Positions 25,862 to 34,873 of a DNA stretch of 64,000 nucleotides are shown one piece after another; positions within the stretch are counted from its first letter, which is position 1; every line of letters begins with the position of its first letter. The notes under the pieces were generated by a model, which was not told where the DNA came from, did no database searches, and worked only from the letters and a program-made list of their open reading frames with translations. Source of the DNA: an uncultured Lachnospiraceae bacterium (GTDB taxonomy: Bacteria; Bacillota; Clostridia; Lachnospirales; Lachnospiraceae); contig CAMWTP010000004.1 in assembly GCA_947177165.1 (NCBI GenBank), positions 78,636 through 142,635 of the forward strand, written 5' to 3'. A program made the translations under genes and the position numbers.

Positions 25862-26833
25862 ATGGCACTGACAAACAGCCAATACGATGCGATCATGCGC
25901 TCCTATGAGGAGAAACAGCGCGCCGCCAGACACCGGCTGGAACGCAACACTGAAACGGTATACAGACAGATTCCGGCCTACGAGGACCTGGACCGGCAGG
26001 TCGCTTCCATCTCCATCGAGCAGGGCAGAAAACTCCTTGGCGGAAACGGGAATGCATTGCAGGAATTAAAACAGCGCTTAAAGGAACTCTCCGAAAAAAA
26101 GAGTTCCCTGCTGCGCGAATACGGCTTTCCCGATGACTTCCTGTCCCCGGTCTACGCGTGTGACAAATGCTGCGACACGGGCTACATTGCCAACCAAAAG
26201 TGCAGCTGCTTCCGCGCGGAAGAGATCAATTTAATTTACGAACAGTCCCACATCAAGAACCTGCTCCTGACAGAAAATTTTGACTCTCTGTCCTATGACT
26301 ATTATGCGGGCGAGGATCTCGAAAAATTTATGAAAGCTGTACAAATATGCCAAAATTTTGTGAAAAGCTTCGATAAGGACTACCGAAACCTGTTTTTTTA
26401 TGGTACAGTAGGAACGGGAAAGTCTTTTCTGTCCTGCTGTATCGCAAAAGAATTGATTGACCATGGAAACCTGGTGATCTACTTCAGCGCTTCCCAGCTC
26501 TTTGATATCCTGTCGAAAAGTACTTTTGACAGAGACAGCATGGAGGCGGCATCCGGTATCTCCGATGACATCTGTGACTGTGACCTGCTGATCATCGACG
26601 ATCTCGGGACAGAGCTCACCAATTCCTTTGTTTCCTCCCAGCTTTTTTCCTGCCTGAACAACAGACATCTGCGGAAAAAGGCTACGATTATCACGACAAA
26701 TCTCTCACTTGGGGAACTGCGGGACCGTTATTCTGACAGAATCTTTTCCCGCATCACAAGCAATTATGATATATGCAAGCTGACCGGCCGGGATATCCGG
26801 ATGCTGAAAAAGACAGCGGCAACAAACAAATGA
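25862..26833 (+). CDS. dnaC: DnaC/DnaI-type helicase loader ATPase
   Basis: 323 aa from the ATG at 25862 (AGAGG 10 nt upstream); an earlier ATG at 25823 directly follows the dnaD stop and lacks a good ribosome site. Seen: a long N-terminal helix, a zinc-binding CDKCCDTG...KCSC motif (about 102-122) as in DnaI, and an AAA+ domain with Walker A GTVGTGKSF and Walker B LLIIDDLGTE, sensor I ITTNLS, and an Arg-rich SDRIFSRI. It should load DnaB-type helicase with DnaD. Ends 57 nt before prs. Confidence 0.93.
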   Translation: MALTNSQYDAIMRSYEEKQRAARHRLERNTETVYRQIPAYEDLDRQVASISIEQGRKLLGGNGNALQELKQRLKELSEKKSSLLREYGFPDDFLSPVYACDKCCDTGYIANQKCSCFRAEEINLIYEQSHIKNLLLTENFDSLSYDYYAGEDLEKFMKAVQICQNFVKSFDKDYRNLFFYGTVGTGKSFLSCCIAKELIDHGNLVIYFSASQLFDILSKSTFDRDSMEAASGISDDICDCDLLIIDDLGTELTNSFVSSQLFSCLNNRHLRKKATIITTNLSLGELRDRYSDRIFSRITSNYDICKLTGRDIRMLKKTAATNK

Positions 26834-26890
26834 TAATAAAACACATACAGAAACACTACACAAAACAATATAGAAAGCGAGGGTTTTTCA

Positions 26891-28084
26891 ATGCCAGTTC
26901 GTGAGGAAAAAAGAAATCTCAATTCAATACCTGTAGGTTCATTAGGCATCATTCCTTTGAGTGGCTGCAAGGAGCTGGGCGACAAAGTTGACGAATATCT
27001 TGTCAAATGGAGAGCCGAGCGCGAGAGTGAGCACAAGGACTCTCTTGCATTTGCCGGGTATCAACGCGATTCCTACATTATCAATACCCGCGTTCCGCGT
27101 TTTGGTACCGGGGAGGCAAAGGGCGAGATCTTAGAGTCGGTGCGCGGCGATGACATTTATCTGCTGGTGGATGTCACGAACTATAGCCTGACTTATTCCC
27201 TCTGCGGCCAGGAGAACCATATGTCGCCTGACGACCACTATCAGGACCTAAAACGAATTATCGCCGCAATCGGCGGTAAGTCGAGGCGCATCACCGTGAT
27301 CATGCCCTATCTGTATGAGAGCCGCCAGCACAAGCGGAATTCCCGGGAATCCCTCGACTGTGCGCTTGCGCTCCAGGAGATGGTCAAGATGGGCGTAGAC
27401 AACATTATCACTTTCGACGCGCACGATCCGCGCGTGCAGAATGCGATTCCTCTGAATGGCTTTGAGACCGTATCGCCCACCTATCAGTTTATCAAGGGAC
27501 TGTTAAATCATATACCTGACTTAACCATCGACGCAGACCATATGATGATCATCAGCCCCGACGAGGGCGGCATGAGCCGTGCGATCTACATGGCAAACGT
27601 GATGGGGCTCGATATGGGTATGTTCTATAAACGGCGCGACTACACGAGAGTGGTAAACGGCCGCAACCCGATCGTGGCACACGAGTTTCTCGGAAGCAGT
27701 GTCGAGGGAAAGGATGTCATCATTGTGGATGATATGATCTCCTCCGGCGAGAGTATGATCGAGGTTGCCACAGACCTCAAGAAACGCAAGGCAAAGCGAA
27801 TCTTCGCTGCCGCCACTTTTGGTCTGTTCACTGCGGGACTCGACATCTTTGACGACGCATGCAGGGATGGATTGATCTACAGGGTACTCACTACAAACCT
27901 GATCTATCAGAAACCGGAACTGCTTGAAAAAGACTGGTATATCAGCTGCGACATGAGCAAATATATCGCATACATTATCGATACCTTAAATCACGATTCT
28001 TCCATCAGTGACCTGCTAAATCCAAACGACAGGATTCACAGCTACATCAACCGCTACAAAAACGGAGAGATACCAACAATTTAA
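26891..28084 (+). CDS. prs: Ribose-phosphate pyrophosphokinase
   Basis: 397 aa, longer than the usual 310-320 aa, as in the large clostridial PRPP synthetases. It makes PRPP from ribose-5-phosphate and ATP for nucleotide, His and Trp synthesis. Seen: a family N-terminal extension (about 1-70), the ATP-site SRQHKRNSRES stretch, FDAHDPR, and the PRPP-binding loop VIIVDDMISSGESM (about 278-291). GCGAGGG precedes the ATG. Probably read from the dnaD-dnaC unit as well. It ends at a strong shared terminator. Confidence 0.93.
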   Translation: MPVREEKRNLNSIPVGSLGIIPLSGCKELGDKVDEYLVKWRAERESEHKDSLAFAGYQRDSYIINTRVPRFGTGEAKGEILESVRGDDIYLLVDVTNYSLTYSLCGQENHMSPDDHYQDLKRIIAAIGGKSRRITVIMPYLYESRQHKRNSRESLDCALALQEMVKMGVDNIITFDAHDPRVQNAIPLNGFETVSPTYQFIKGLLNHIPDLTIDADHMMIISPDEGGMSRAIYMANVMGLDMGMFYKRRDYTRVVNGRNPIVAHEFLGSSVEGKDVIIVDDMISSGESMIEVATDLKKRKAKRIFAAATFGLFTAGLDIFDDACRDGLIYRVLTTNLIYQKPELLEKDWYISCDMSKYIAYIIDTLNHDSSISDLLNPNDRIHSYINRYKNGEIPTI

Positions 28085-28121
28085 TATCAGACAGGGATGC
28101 GTTTCGCCCCTGTTCATAAAT

Positions 28122-28150
28122 AAAATACCGCTGGCACCCAGCGGTATTTT
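28122..28150. terminator. Bidirectional terminator between prs and galE
   Basis: Perfect 13-bp stem AAAATACCGCTGG / CCAGCGGTATTTT with a 3-nt loop, with A- and T-runs on either side, between convergent stop codons. Confidence 0.9.
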
Positions 28151-28159
28151 ATTTATTAT

Positions 28160-29176
28160 TTATTCATCATATCCGTTCGGATTGTTTGACTGCCATCTCC
28201 AGCTGTCCGCACACATCTCCTTAATGCCGTACTGCGCTGTCCAGCCAAGCTCCTCTTTCGCCTTTGTGGCATCTGCGTAGCAGGTTGCAATATCGCCCGC
28301 ACGTCTTGCCTTGATCTCATACGGAATCTTCACGCCTGTCGCTTCCTCAAAGTTCTTTACGATGTCAAGCACGCTGTAGCCTGTTCCTGTGCCGAGATTG
28401 TAGACACAGAGCCCTGCTTTCTCCTCAATCTTCTTCAAAGCTTTCACATGTCCAACAGCGAGATCCACAACATGGATATAGTCTCTTACACCCGTTCCGT
28501 CATGGGTATCATAATCGTTGCCAAATACACCCAGCTTTTCGAGCTTGCCCACAGCTACCTGTGTGATATATGGCATCAGATTGTTGGGGATTCCGTTCGG
28601 GTTCTCTCCCATGGTACCGCTCTGATGCGCTCCGATCGGGTTAAAGTAACGAAGGAGAATCACATTCCACTCCGGGTCAGCCTTCTGCATGTCAGATAAT
28701 ATCTGCTCTAACATAGACTTTGTCCAGCCGTATGGATTGGTACACTGTCCCTTCGGGCACTCCTCTGTGATTGGAATAAATGCGGGATCTCCGTATACCG
28801 TGGCAGAAGACGAGAAGATAATGTTCTTGCAGCCATGCTTTCTCATCACATCCACAAGCGTCAATGTCCCTGCGATATTGTTGTTGTAATACTCCCATGG
28901 TTTTTGAACAGACTCACCAACCGCCTTCAGACCTGCGAAGTGAATGCAGGAGTCAATCTCTTCGCTTTCAAAAATATTTTCCATCGCGTCCCTGTCAAGA
29001 ATGTCCGCCTTGTAGAACGTGACCGGTTTCCCTGTAATCTTCTCCACACGCTGCAGAGACTTGACACTCGCGTTGGATAAATTGTCCACCACGACCACAT
29101 CATAACCTGCATTTTGAAGCTCTACAACTGTGTGACTGCCGATAAATCCGGCACCGCCCGTAACTAAAATTGCCAT
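28160..29176 (-). CDS. galE: UDP-glucose 4-epimerase
   Basis: 338 aa from the ATG at 29176 (GGAGG 8 nt upstream); the frame is open further up without a ribosome site. It interconverts UDP-glucose and UDP-galactose with bound NAD. Seen: [13 protein letters not shown] loop (residues 6-15), the Ser-Tyr-Lys catalytic set ([18 protein letters not shown]), and the RYFNPIGAH substrate motif. Can serve galactose entry from the GH36 island or sugar nucleotide supply for the wall. Alone on the minus strand with promoter at 29248-29276. Confidence 0.95.
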   Translation of the reverse strand: MAILVTGGAGFIGSHTVVELQNAGYDVVVVDNLSNASVKSLQRVEKITGKPVTFYKADILDRDAMENIFESEEIDSCIHFAGLKAVGESVQKPWEYYNNNIAGTLTLVDVMRKHGCKNIIFSSSATVYGDPAFIPITEECPKGQCTNPYGWTKSMLEQILSDMQKADPEWNVILLRYFNPIGAHQSGTMGENPNGIPNNLMPYITQVAVGKLEKLGVFGNDYDTHDGTGVRDYIHVVDLAVGHVKALKKIEEKAGLCVYNLGTGTGYSVLDIVKNFEEATGVKIPYEIKARRAGDIATCYADATKAKEELGWTAQYGIKEMCADSWRWQSNNPNGYDE

Positions 29177-29247
29177 ACTGTTTACCTCCGTTTTCGCTTT
29201 TATTTCATAATTCATCGGAATGAACGATGTCCTAATCTCCACTTTTT

Positions 29248-29276
29248 ATGATATCCCTTTTGCCAAAAGAAAACAA
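29248..29276 (-). promoter_or_regulatory. Promoter of galE
   Basis: Minus strand TTGTTT (29271-29276), 17 bp, TATCAT (29248-29253); about 70 nt to the ATG. Confidence 0.5.
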
Positions 29277-29400
29277 TAGCATAATTACTATTTTTTGATG
29301 TAAAATTGACCACACAGTCCTTTTTTCCCTAAAAAATTTCCATTTTTTTAATTTTTTATACATTTTTAGATATTTACAATGGATTCTTTCGCACTATTTT

Positions 29401-29467
29401 TGTGGATATTGTGCATAAATATGTGGATATTACCTGTTGACATCACTGTCATAGAAAGTTATCCACA
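29401..29467. promoter_or_regulatory. Second group of DnaA boxes
   Basis: TGTGGATAT (one-mismatch box on the minus strand) at 29401-29409 and 29422-29430, and a perfect TTATCCACA on the plus strand at 29459-29467. They sit across the stop codon of the heparinase-like gene in an AT-rich gap (29177-29429) that otherwise shows only the galE promoter. Confidence 0.55.
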
Positions 29468-31457
29468 TCTTACAGCCCGTGTCACCACACTTTTCGACAT
29501 CGACCTCCCATACAATGCGATATATTGTCTGACGATTTCCCGCGTGGTCGCTGTGCTCACATGGAATGATTTTCATCGTGATATCGCTGCAGTTTTCCGG
29601 CTGAATCCTGCACTGTCCCTGCTGCCCTTTAATCCATACCGCCCCGTCTTGTACGACCGGCTCATACTCTGTGACAATGTTTTCCGCGATCGACTTTGTA
29701 TTCTCGCAGGCCGCAAAGCAATCCTGCAATTCGATCTGCATTTTATGCCGACAATTTTTCTGCGGCTCTTTTCCTTCTATATTAATAGAAGGCTTGTCAC
29801 ACATCCTGATACGGCGGACCAGCTTCCCGATACTGCCTTCTGCGTATGCTCCCGCAAAGGATATCGTCAGCGTGTGCATCTCTTCATCCCACGCAAATCC
29901 GTCTGCACTGTATCCGGCTCCCGCACACTGCTCCTCACCGTTGATGATCGGAACGGAATGTCCCATGGAACGGTTGCATAAAATCTCATATCGTTTATCG
30001 CCAAAGTAATCCCTGGTGTACTCACCCGCCCCCAAATCGGTGAGCAGCATCTCCCCGTTAAACACACACAGAAAATGTCCGATATCATTGTGGTTATGAT
30101 TCTCGTCGTTGTTTCCGCCCTTCGCGGCAAATCCGTTTCCGTTTTCATCCTGACAGATCAGCCACTGTGCTGCCGGAAGCAGATATGCAGTCAATGTATC
30201 TGCACGGTTTCCCGCTGTCTGCGCTTTTGCGATGTCTCCTGCTACTTTTTCTTTATCCTGCCTTCCGCTTTGGCCGGAAACAGCATCCGCATCCGCATAT
30301 CGCATAAGCCAGCTGATATTCCGCTCGTTTGTGAGATAGCGATAGCATGCGTCCTCGTCAAAACGACGCGCAAGTGCGTAATCCGGCGTCCGCACCTGCG
30401 GATAACAGTGTTTTAGATACGCAGTCAGTCCGGGAAGAAACGACTCATCCCTGCTCCCATCAGAGAAACTGATGCTGACCCCCTTTCCGACACGGCTTGT
30501 GAAATAACATTTCTGCTGGAACATTGCAATCTGCCCGCATTTGTCACGATACATCAGCTGTTCCGCATTCTGCTCGTGGCTGCACGCTGCGCAATACATT
30601 TCCGCAAATGCTGCATAGAAAGACATACCATAGTTGTAATAGCTCAACCCCTCCGTGCACGCACCGTCGGCCTCCATTCCATCCAGATAGCACTGCAGTG
30701 CATCACAGGCGCGTTTCAGACAATCATTCTTCCAGTTAGGTGACAGCTGCCGGAAACAGTCCCGGTACAGCAGAACATCGAGCGCGGTCAGCGCGTCCTT
30801 ATCATGGTTATCCGGCATGTACTGTTCCATGAGCTTGTGGTTTAACGCGTCAATATTGATCGCCGTCATGCCGACAGAACCTGCACAGACAGCAGACCAG
30901 TTGCAGCGGTCTGTCTCCCACCAACTGTAGGGAACGGATGATGACGCAAAAGGCTGCAGCACACGTCCGATCACTTCGCGCGCCACACAGGTCACGGTTT
31001 CACGCGAAAGCCTGTCATACAAACGCAGGACAATCTCTGACAAAGCCTGCGCCGTCTCTGCCGCAAACAAATCAACCGTGTGCGCCGTCTCCGGCTGGTC
31101 AATCCGTCCAAAATCCACATGCGCCGGCAGCGCCCAGAACTGCTCCTCACAACAGATACTGACCATGATCGCTTCCAGACGTTTCACATAAGCTTCCTCC
31201 GCAGAGTCCTCAATCTTCTCCTCAATGATCCCCTGCCGCGAGAGCTCCCTGCTCCACAAGGCCAATATGGCATAGACTGTCAGATACTTCCTTCTCCCAA
31301 AATACGCATTCTCATACACAAGCCTGTTTCCAGTCTCATGAAACAGGAAAAAATCTTCTCTCGTGAGCCCTGGCATCGGCTTGTCCCGCATCTGCAGCTC
31401 CGACTCCTGAATCTGTCTGTACAGATCTCTGATATAGTTTCTTTGTTCTTCTCTCAT
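29430..31457 (-). CDS. Heparinase II/III-like protein, intracellular
   Basis: 675 aa. The C-terminal half matches the heparinase II/III family of polysaccharide lyases: HNHNDIGHF (residues 454-462) with the catalytic His, followed by LLTDLGAGEYTRDYF and NRSMGHSVPIING. The N-terminal half is the alpha/alpha toroid, with NW at 186-187 and a GLSYYNYGM stretch near 270 where the family has its Asn and Tyr residues. No signal peptide, so it acts in the cytoplasm, presumably on imported uronate-containing oligosaccharides. No transporter or kinase for that lies beside it. The ATG follows AGAGGGA. Exact substrate unknown. Confidence 0.85.
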   Translation of the reverse strand: MREEQRNYIRDLYRQIQESELQMRDKPMPGLTREDFFLFHETGNRLVYENAYFGRRKYLTVYAILALWSRELSRQGIIEEKIEDSAEEAYVKRLEAIMVSICCEEQFWALPAHVDFGRIDQPETAHTVDLFAAETAQALSEIVLRLYDRLSRETVTCVAREVIGRVLQPFASSSVPYSWWETDRCNWSAVCAGSVGMTAINIDALNHKLMEQYMPDNHDKDALTALDVLLYRDCFRQLSPNWKNDCLKRACDALQCYLDGMEADGACTEGLSYYNYGMSFYAAFAEMYCAACSHEQNAEQLMYRDKCGQIAMFQQKCYFTSRVGKGVSISFSDGSRDESFLPGLTAYLKHCYPQVRTPDYALARRFDEDACYRYLTNERNISWLMRYADADAVSGQSGRQDKEKVAGDIAKAQTAGNRADTLTAYLLPAAQWLICQDENGNGFAAKGGNNDENHNHNDIGHFLCVFNGEMLLTDLGAGEYTRDYFGDKRYEILCNRSMGHSVPIINGEEQCAGAGYSADGFAWDEEMHTLTISFAGAYAEGSIGKLVRRIRMCDKPSINIEGKEPQKNCRHKMQIELQDCFAACENTKSIAENIVTEYEPVVQDGAVWIKGQQGQCRIQPENCSDITMKIIPCEHSDHAGNRQTIYRIVWEVDVEKCGDTGCKMWITFYDSDVNR

Positions 31458-31509
31458 TTTCTTCCCTCTGCTATCAAAATCAACACCGCTTTTCTGCGGA
31501 TACTTTCCT

Positions 31510-32157
31510 CTACTTCACATAAAATCCCGCAAGTTTCATATCCGCGTCAAAGGTTACCGTGTAAGTCACACTCGTGTTGGAATACGACACGCTGACCTGA
31601 ACCATCGCATAAAATTTTCCGTTCTGCTTTGCCTCCGAAGCGTACATATTCCCAAACGCATAAAGCTCTCCGAAATCCTCATTTAACTGGGACTTTGTGT
31701 ACTGGAGCGTCGCCGCATTCAGAACCTGCTTCATGTCATCATTCATGCGTGCAGTCACTGCCTGAAAATCGTTGTCGCTGTAAAGCCTTATGATCTCCTC
31801 CGCCTCTGCCTTCACCTGCTCCCCGCTGAACACTGTACTCTCGCTGATATCGCTCCACCTGGGCAGATTCCAGTACACAACAAAAAGTATGATCGCTATG
31901 ATGATGAGCGCGATTCCCCATGTCTTCATGCTCCGCTCGCGTTTTGCCGCCTTTCGCTCCGCCTTGTCAAAATGATCGTTGTACCGGTTGGCGTAATCCC
32001 ACGGAATCCCCATGCGTTTCAACACGTCCTCCAGGGCTTCCCCGTCTGCAACGGCATTGTTGATCTCCGATAACAGCTGGCTCTTGATCTCCCTTTTCTT
32101 TGACGTGCGGCATTTTAACAGTTTTCCCACTTCTCTGACATATCGCTCTGCTGTCAT
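31510..32157 (-). CDS. Membrane protein with DUF1700-like and DUF3887-like parts
   Basis: 215 aa. Residues 1-75 look like a HAAS/DUF1700 helical signalling segment (KKREIKSQLLSEINNAVADGEALEDVLKRMGIPWDYANRYN). One transmembrane helix follows at about 80-96, then an outside domain (about 115-215) of DUF3887 type, ending with a YTVTFDADMKLAGFYVK strand. Proteins of this make-up are often paired with PadR regulators or sensor systems, but none is adjacent. ATG follows GGAGGAG. Co-directional with the heparinase-like gene, 52 nt downstream, so possibly in one unit. Confidence 0.7.
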   Translation of the reverse strand: MTAERYVREVGKLLKCRTSKKREIKSQLLSEINNAVADGEALEDVLKRMGIPWDYANRYNDHFDKAERKAAKRERSMKTWGIALIIIAIILFVVYWNLPRWSDISESTVFSGEQVKAEAEEIIRLYSDNDFQAVTARMNDDMKQVLNAATLQYTKSQLNEDFGELYAFGNMYASEAKQNGKFYAMVQVSVSYSNTSVTYTVTFDADMKLAGFYVK

Positions 32158-32251
32158 AGCACACTCCTCCTAAAGTATTTTCGTCTTACAACTGCAATTC
32201 TACTCTATCCCCTGCCAACCATCAAGAGCATTTTGTAACAAATCAGCTGCC

Positions 32252-32734
32252 TTACCGTATCACACCGCAGCCAATCTTCTCTCCCGCGTCTCCCGACGGC
32301 TGGGATTTGAAATCGTCCGGCATCTTGTGGATGATGACGCTTCTTCCCATGATTTCAGGAATCGTAAACCGCTTATCATAAAAAGCAAGCCACGCGTACC
32401 CCTGATTTCCCATGAGAGGTATCATGTCCCCCGCATGGTCCGGGTGCGGCTCATTGGTAGGATTGTAGTGACCTCCTGTTCTGTCAAAGGGCATCGTGCA
32501 GTCCCCTTTCTCATGTATGTGCATCGCATAAAAATCTGATGAGAACTGTGTCGCAATATCGGGCAGTCCAAAGATCTCCGCCTCAACCAGAACGCCGGAA
32601 TACGGTGTCGTGTAAAATTTGACGATACCGCTCAGCTGCGGATTCTGCGCGTTTCCGCGAATCCACGCCAGCGCATCCGGCTTTCCATTCCTCAAAGTAT
32701 CCGTAAAAATCATTCCCGGGGTGATATCTGCCAT
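32252..32734 (-). CDS. Cu/Zn superoxide dismutase-like protein, cytoplasmic
   Basis: 160 aa from the ATG at 32734 (GGAGG 11 nt upstream). Metal ligands of Cu/Zn SOD can be read: HIH (of HIHEKGDC), the bridging His in GGHYNP, then HPDHAGD (short Zn loop, two His and the Asp), and the last Cu His in VIIHKMPDDF. The disulfide Cys pair (GDC and GCGVI) is kept. The active-site Arg (usually SRLACGVI) is Lys here (EKIGCGVI). There is no signal peptide, whereas bacterial enzymes are usually exported. It may dismutate superoxide more slowly or act otherwise. Confidence 0.85.
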   Translation of the reverse strand: MADITPGMIFTDTLRNGKPDALAWIRGNAQNPQLSGIVKFYTTPYSGVLVEAEIFGLPDIATQFSSDFYAMHIHEKGDCTMPFDRTGGHYNPTNEPHPDHAGDMIPLMGNQGYAWLAFYDKRFTIPEIMGRSVIIHKMPDDFKSQPSGDAGEKIGCGVIR

Positions 32735-32944
32735 AATGACACAAGCCTCCAATATGTCTTTGTAACAATCCAGTATCTCCACAACTGCAGATGCGCAGAT
32801 ATGCAGATATGTGTGAACAACTACTTTTACTTTATTTTATGTAACAAATCAGAAAGCGTTCAGAAATTCCGCACATTTTATCAGGCGGGCGGCGCAGCCT
32901 GCCTGGAAAATCTGATGTCGGGCATTATCAATCGGGCGGCTCCT

Positions 32945-32990
32945 AAAAAATAAGTGCATAACATGCCATTCGCATCATGTTATACACTTA
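32945..32990 (-). terminator. Terminator of the cytidylate-kinase-like gene
   Basis: 15-bp arms TAAGTG(C/T)ATAACATG and its complement (one mismatch), 10-nt loop; on the minus strand six T follow. The rest of the 32735-33081 gap shows nothing I can assign. Confidence 0.75.
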
Positions 32991-33081
32991 TTTTACTGCG
33001 TTATGCTCCGCGCGGTTTATTTACTTGTCTGCAGCGGGATTGTCTTCGCGCACAATGACATTATACTGTACCGCTGTGTCC

Positions 33082-33684
33082 TCACTTCTGCATCATCCCG
33101 GCAAGGATATCCACACATCCATCCAGACCAAGGCTCTTGCTGTTCAGACACAAGTCAAACTTCGACGGATCGCCCCACTTCCAGCCGGTGTGCGTGTTGT
33201 AGAAATTGCTTCTCCTCTTGTCCGACTTGCGCAGAAAGTCGTCAGCCTCGGCTGGCGCGATATTTTCTGTCTGGATCGTGCGGTTAATGCGGTAATCCTT
33301 ATCCGCATGGACAAACACTTTCAGACAGTCCTCCCTGTCATACAATATGAAGGAAGCGCATCTGCCCACGATCACGCAGTCATGTTTCTCGACAATCTCC
33401 TCGATAATCTTTTTTTCTTCCAAAAACAGCTTTTCGGACATCGGAAGACTGGCATTCTCCTTTCTGCTGCCTCCGATAGCCGTCTTGGAGAGATTGAAGA
33501 TGATGCTTCCCGGCGCGGTCTCCTCCAAATCACCGATGTAAATAGGCGGAATTTCCAGCCGCTTTGCCGCCTCGACCAATATGTTCCTGTCATACAGCTC
33601 TATGCCAAGCTTTTTTGCCACCCGTCTGCCGATCTCGTTGCCACCGCTCGCAAACTCACGCTCCATTGTTATAATCTTATACAT
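33082..33684 (-). CDS. Cytidylate kinase-like family protein
   Basis: 200 aa of the cytidylate-kinase-like family (PF13189 type) common in Clostridia. The P-loop region is the short REFASGGNEIGRRVAKKLG (residues 9-27) in place of a classical GxxGxGKT; other family points are the RCASFILYD stretch and the Arg-rich lid DDFLRKSDKRRSNFYNTHTG. The true substrate is uncertain; the housekeeping Cmk is a different gene. ATG follows AAAAGGAG. Monocistronic, with its own terminator. Confidence 0.85.
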   Translation of the reverse strand: MYKIITMEREFASGGNEIGRRVAKKLGIELYDRNILVEAAKRLEIPPIYIGDLEETAPGSIIFNLSKTAIGGSRKENASLPMSEKLFLEEKKIIEEIVEKHDCVIVGRCASFILYDREDCLKVFVHADKDYRINRTIQTENIAPAEADDFLRKSDKRRSNFYNTHTGWKWGDPSKFDLCLNSKSLGLDGCVDILAGMMQK

Positions 33685-33803
33685 ATCACCAGCTCCTTTT
33701 CTCTTTGTTATATCTATTTTAACATAACATCTAAATATTTACTAGAAATATTATAATATTTGGTATATTATTGGTAATCTTGTATAGATAATTCCAATCT
33801 GAA

Positions 33804-34703
33804 TCATACCTCCACATCGACTGCGCCGCCCTCAACTATTGTCATCGCATCGGGTGCCGCCTCCACCGGGATATCCACGCCGCCCAATTCCAGCGAGACG
33901 CCGCTGTTTCCACTGCCGCTGTTATCATAACTGATGCTGCTGTAATTGCTGATGCTGTTACTGTTGCTCTGCTTCTCCTTCTCGAGCTTGTCAAACATGA
34001 ATTTCAGATACTTCATGTCCGCCTCAACGATTGCCCGCATCTCATCGGCGCGGTGCTTCTTCTTCATGAGCTCCAGATCTGCCGGGTCCATGCTGATCTC
34101 GCCGCTGATTCCCATCTCGTCCGACAATTCATCCATATTCTCCATCTGCTCGAGCTCTTTCATGGCTTCCTGCATCATGCGCTCATACTTTTCCATCATC
34201 TTCTGCATTCGCTGCATATCCATCTTTGCCCTTTTCTGCTCTGCTTCCTGCTTATGAATATCTTTTGTGGCCGCCTCCTGTGTTTTCTCCTCAATGTCTG
34301 CCTGGCAGAACGTGCTGTCCTCTCCATCCTTTTCGATCTTTTTCTCTGCCCGCTCTTCCTCCTGCAGGTGTTTCTCACGCTTTTTCGCCACCCGCACGAT
34401 CGCCTGCGCGTGCATCAGCGCAGCAAAAACCTCATCGTCATCGTACACACCGCCCTTGTACATCAGCCGCAGCGATACCACTTTCTGCCGCGCGCTGATC
34501 AATACCTGATGCGCATTGCCGGATTTCTTTGTCTTTAATAGTCTTGTCGATATCTCCTTAAAACTGTACGGCAGGCGCTTCTTCACCACCACCTGGGACG
34601 CCTTCCCCTTCGTGACTGTGACCGAGCCGACCACCTTTCCGCTCATATCTTTGATTTCCAGCCTCTTTTTACTAGAAGTACTGATTCCCAACATCATACT
34701 CAT
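33804..34703 (-). CDS. Hypothetical Met/Glu/Lys-rich coiled-coil protein
   Basis: 299 aa, unrecognised. Residues 1-60 are basic and beta-like (MSGKVVGSVTVTKGKASQVVVKKR), 80-190 form a long, highly charged helix that should make a coiled coil (KKREKHLQEEERAEKK, QRMQKMMEKYERMMQEAMKELEQMENM), and the end is Ser/Asn/Gly-rich then acidic. No signal peptide or membrane helix. Met-rich heptads are a visible oddity. Similar coiled-coil proteins occur in Lachnospiraceae without known role. ATG follows GGGAGG. Confidence 0.65.
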   Translation of the reverse strand: MSMMLGISTSSKKRLEIKDMSGKVVGSVTVTKGKASQVVVKKRLPYSFKEISTRLLKTKKSGNAHQVLISARQKVVSLRLMYKGGVYDDDEVFAALMHAQAIVRVAKKREKHLQEEERAEKKIEKDGEDSTFCQADIEEKTQEAATKDIHKQEAEQKRAKMDMQRMQKMMEKYERMMQEAMKELEQMENMDELSDEMGISGEISMDPADLELMKKKHRADEMRAIVEADMKYLKFMFDKLEKEKQSNSNSISNYSSISYDNSGSGNSGVSLELGGVDIPVEAAPDAMTIVEGGAVDVEV

Positions 34704-34873
34704 GCCATCATCCTCCCTGATTCAGACAAAAACTGCCGTGCACGCTCTCGTTCCTGTAATATGCGTCCGTGCAACACAAAAGCGGCACATTAATACGTGT
34801 CATAATCTATATCGTACAAATTAAGAGATATCTTTATCCTCAGGGCCTGTTATGCGCAAAATTCTATCAGAAA

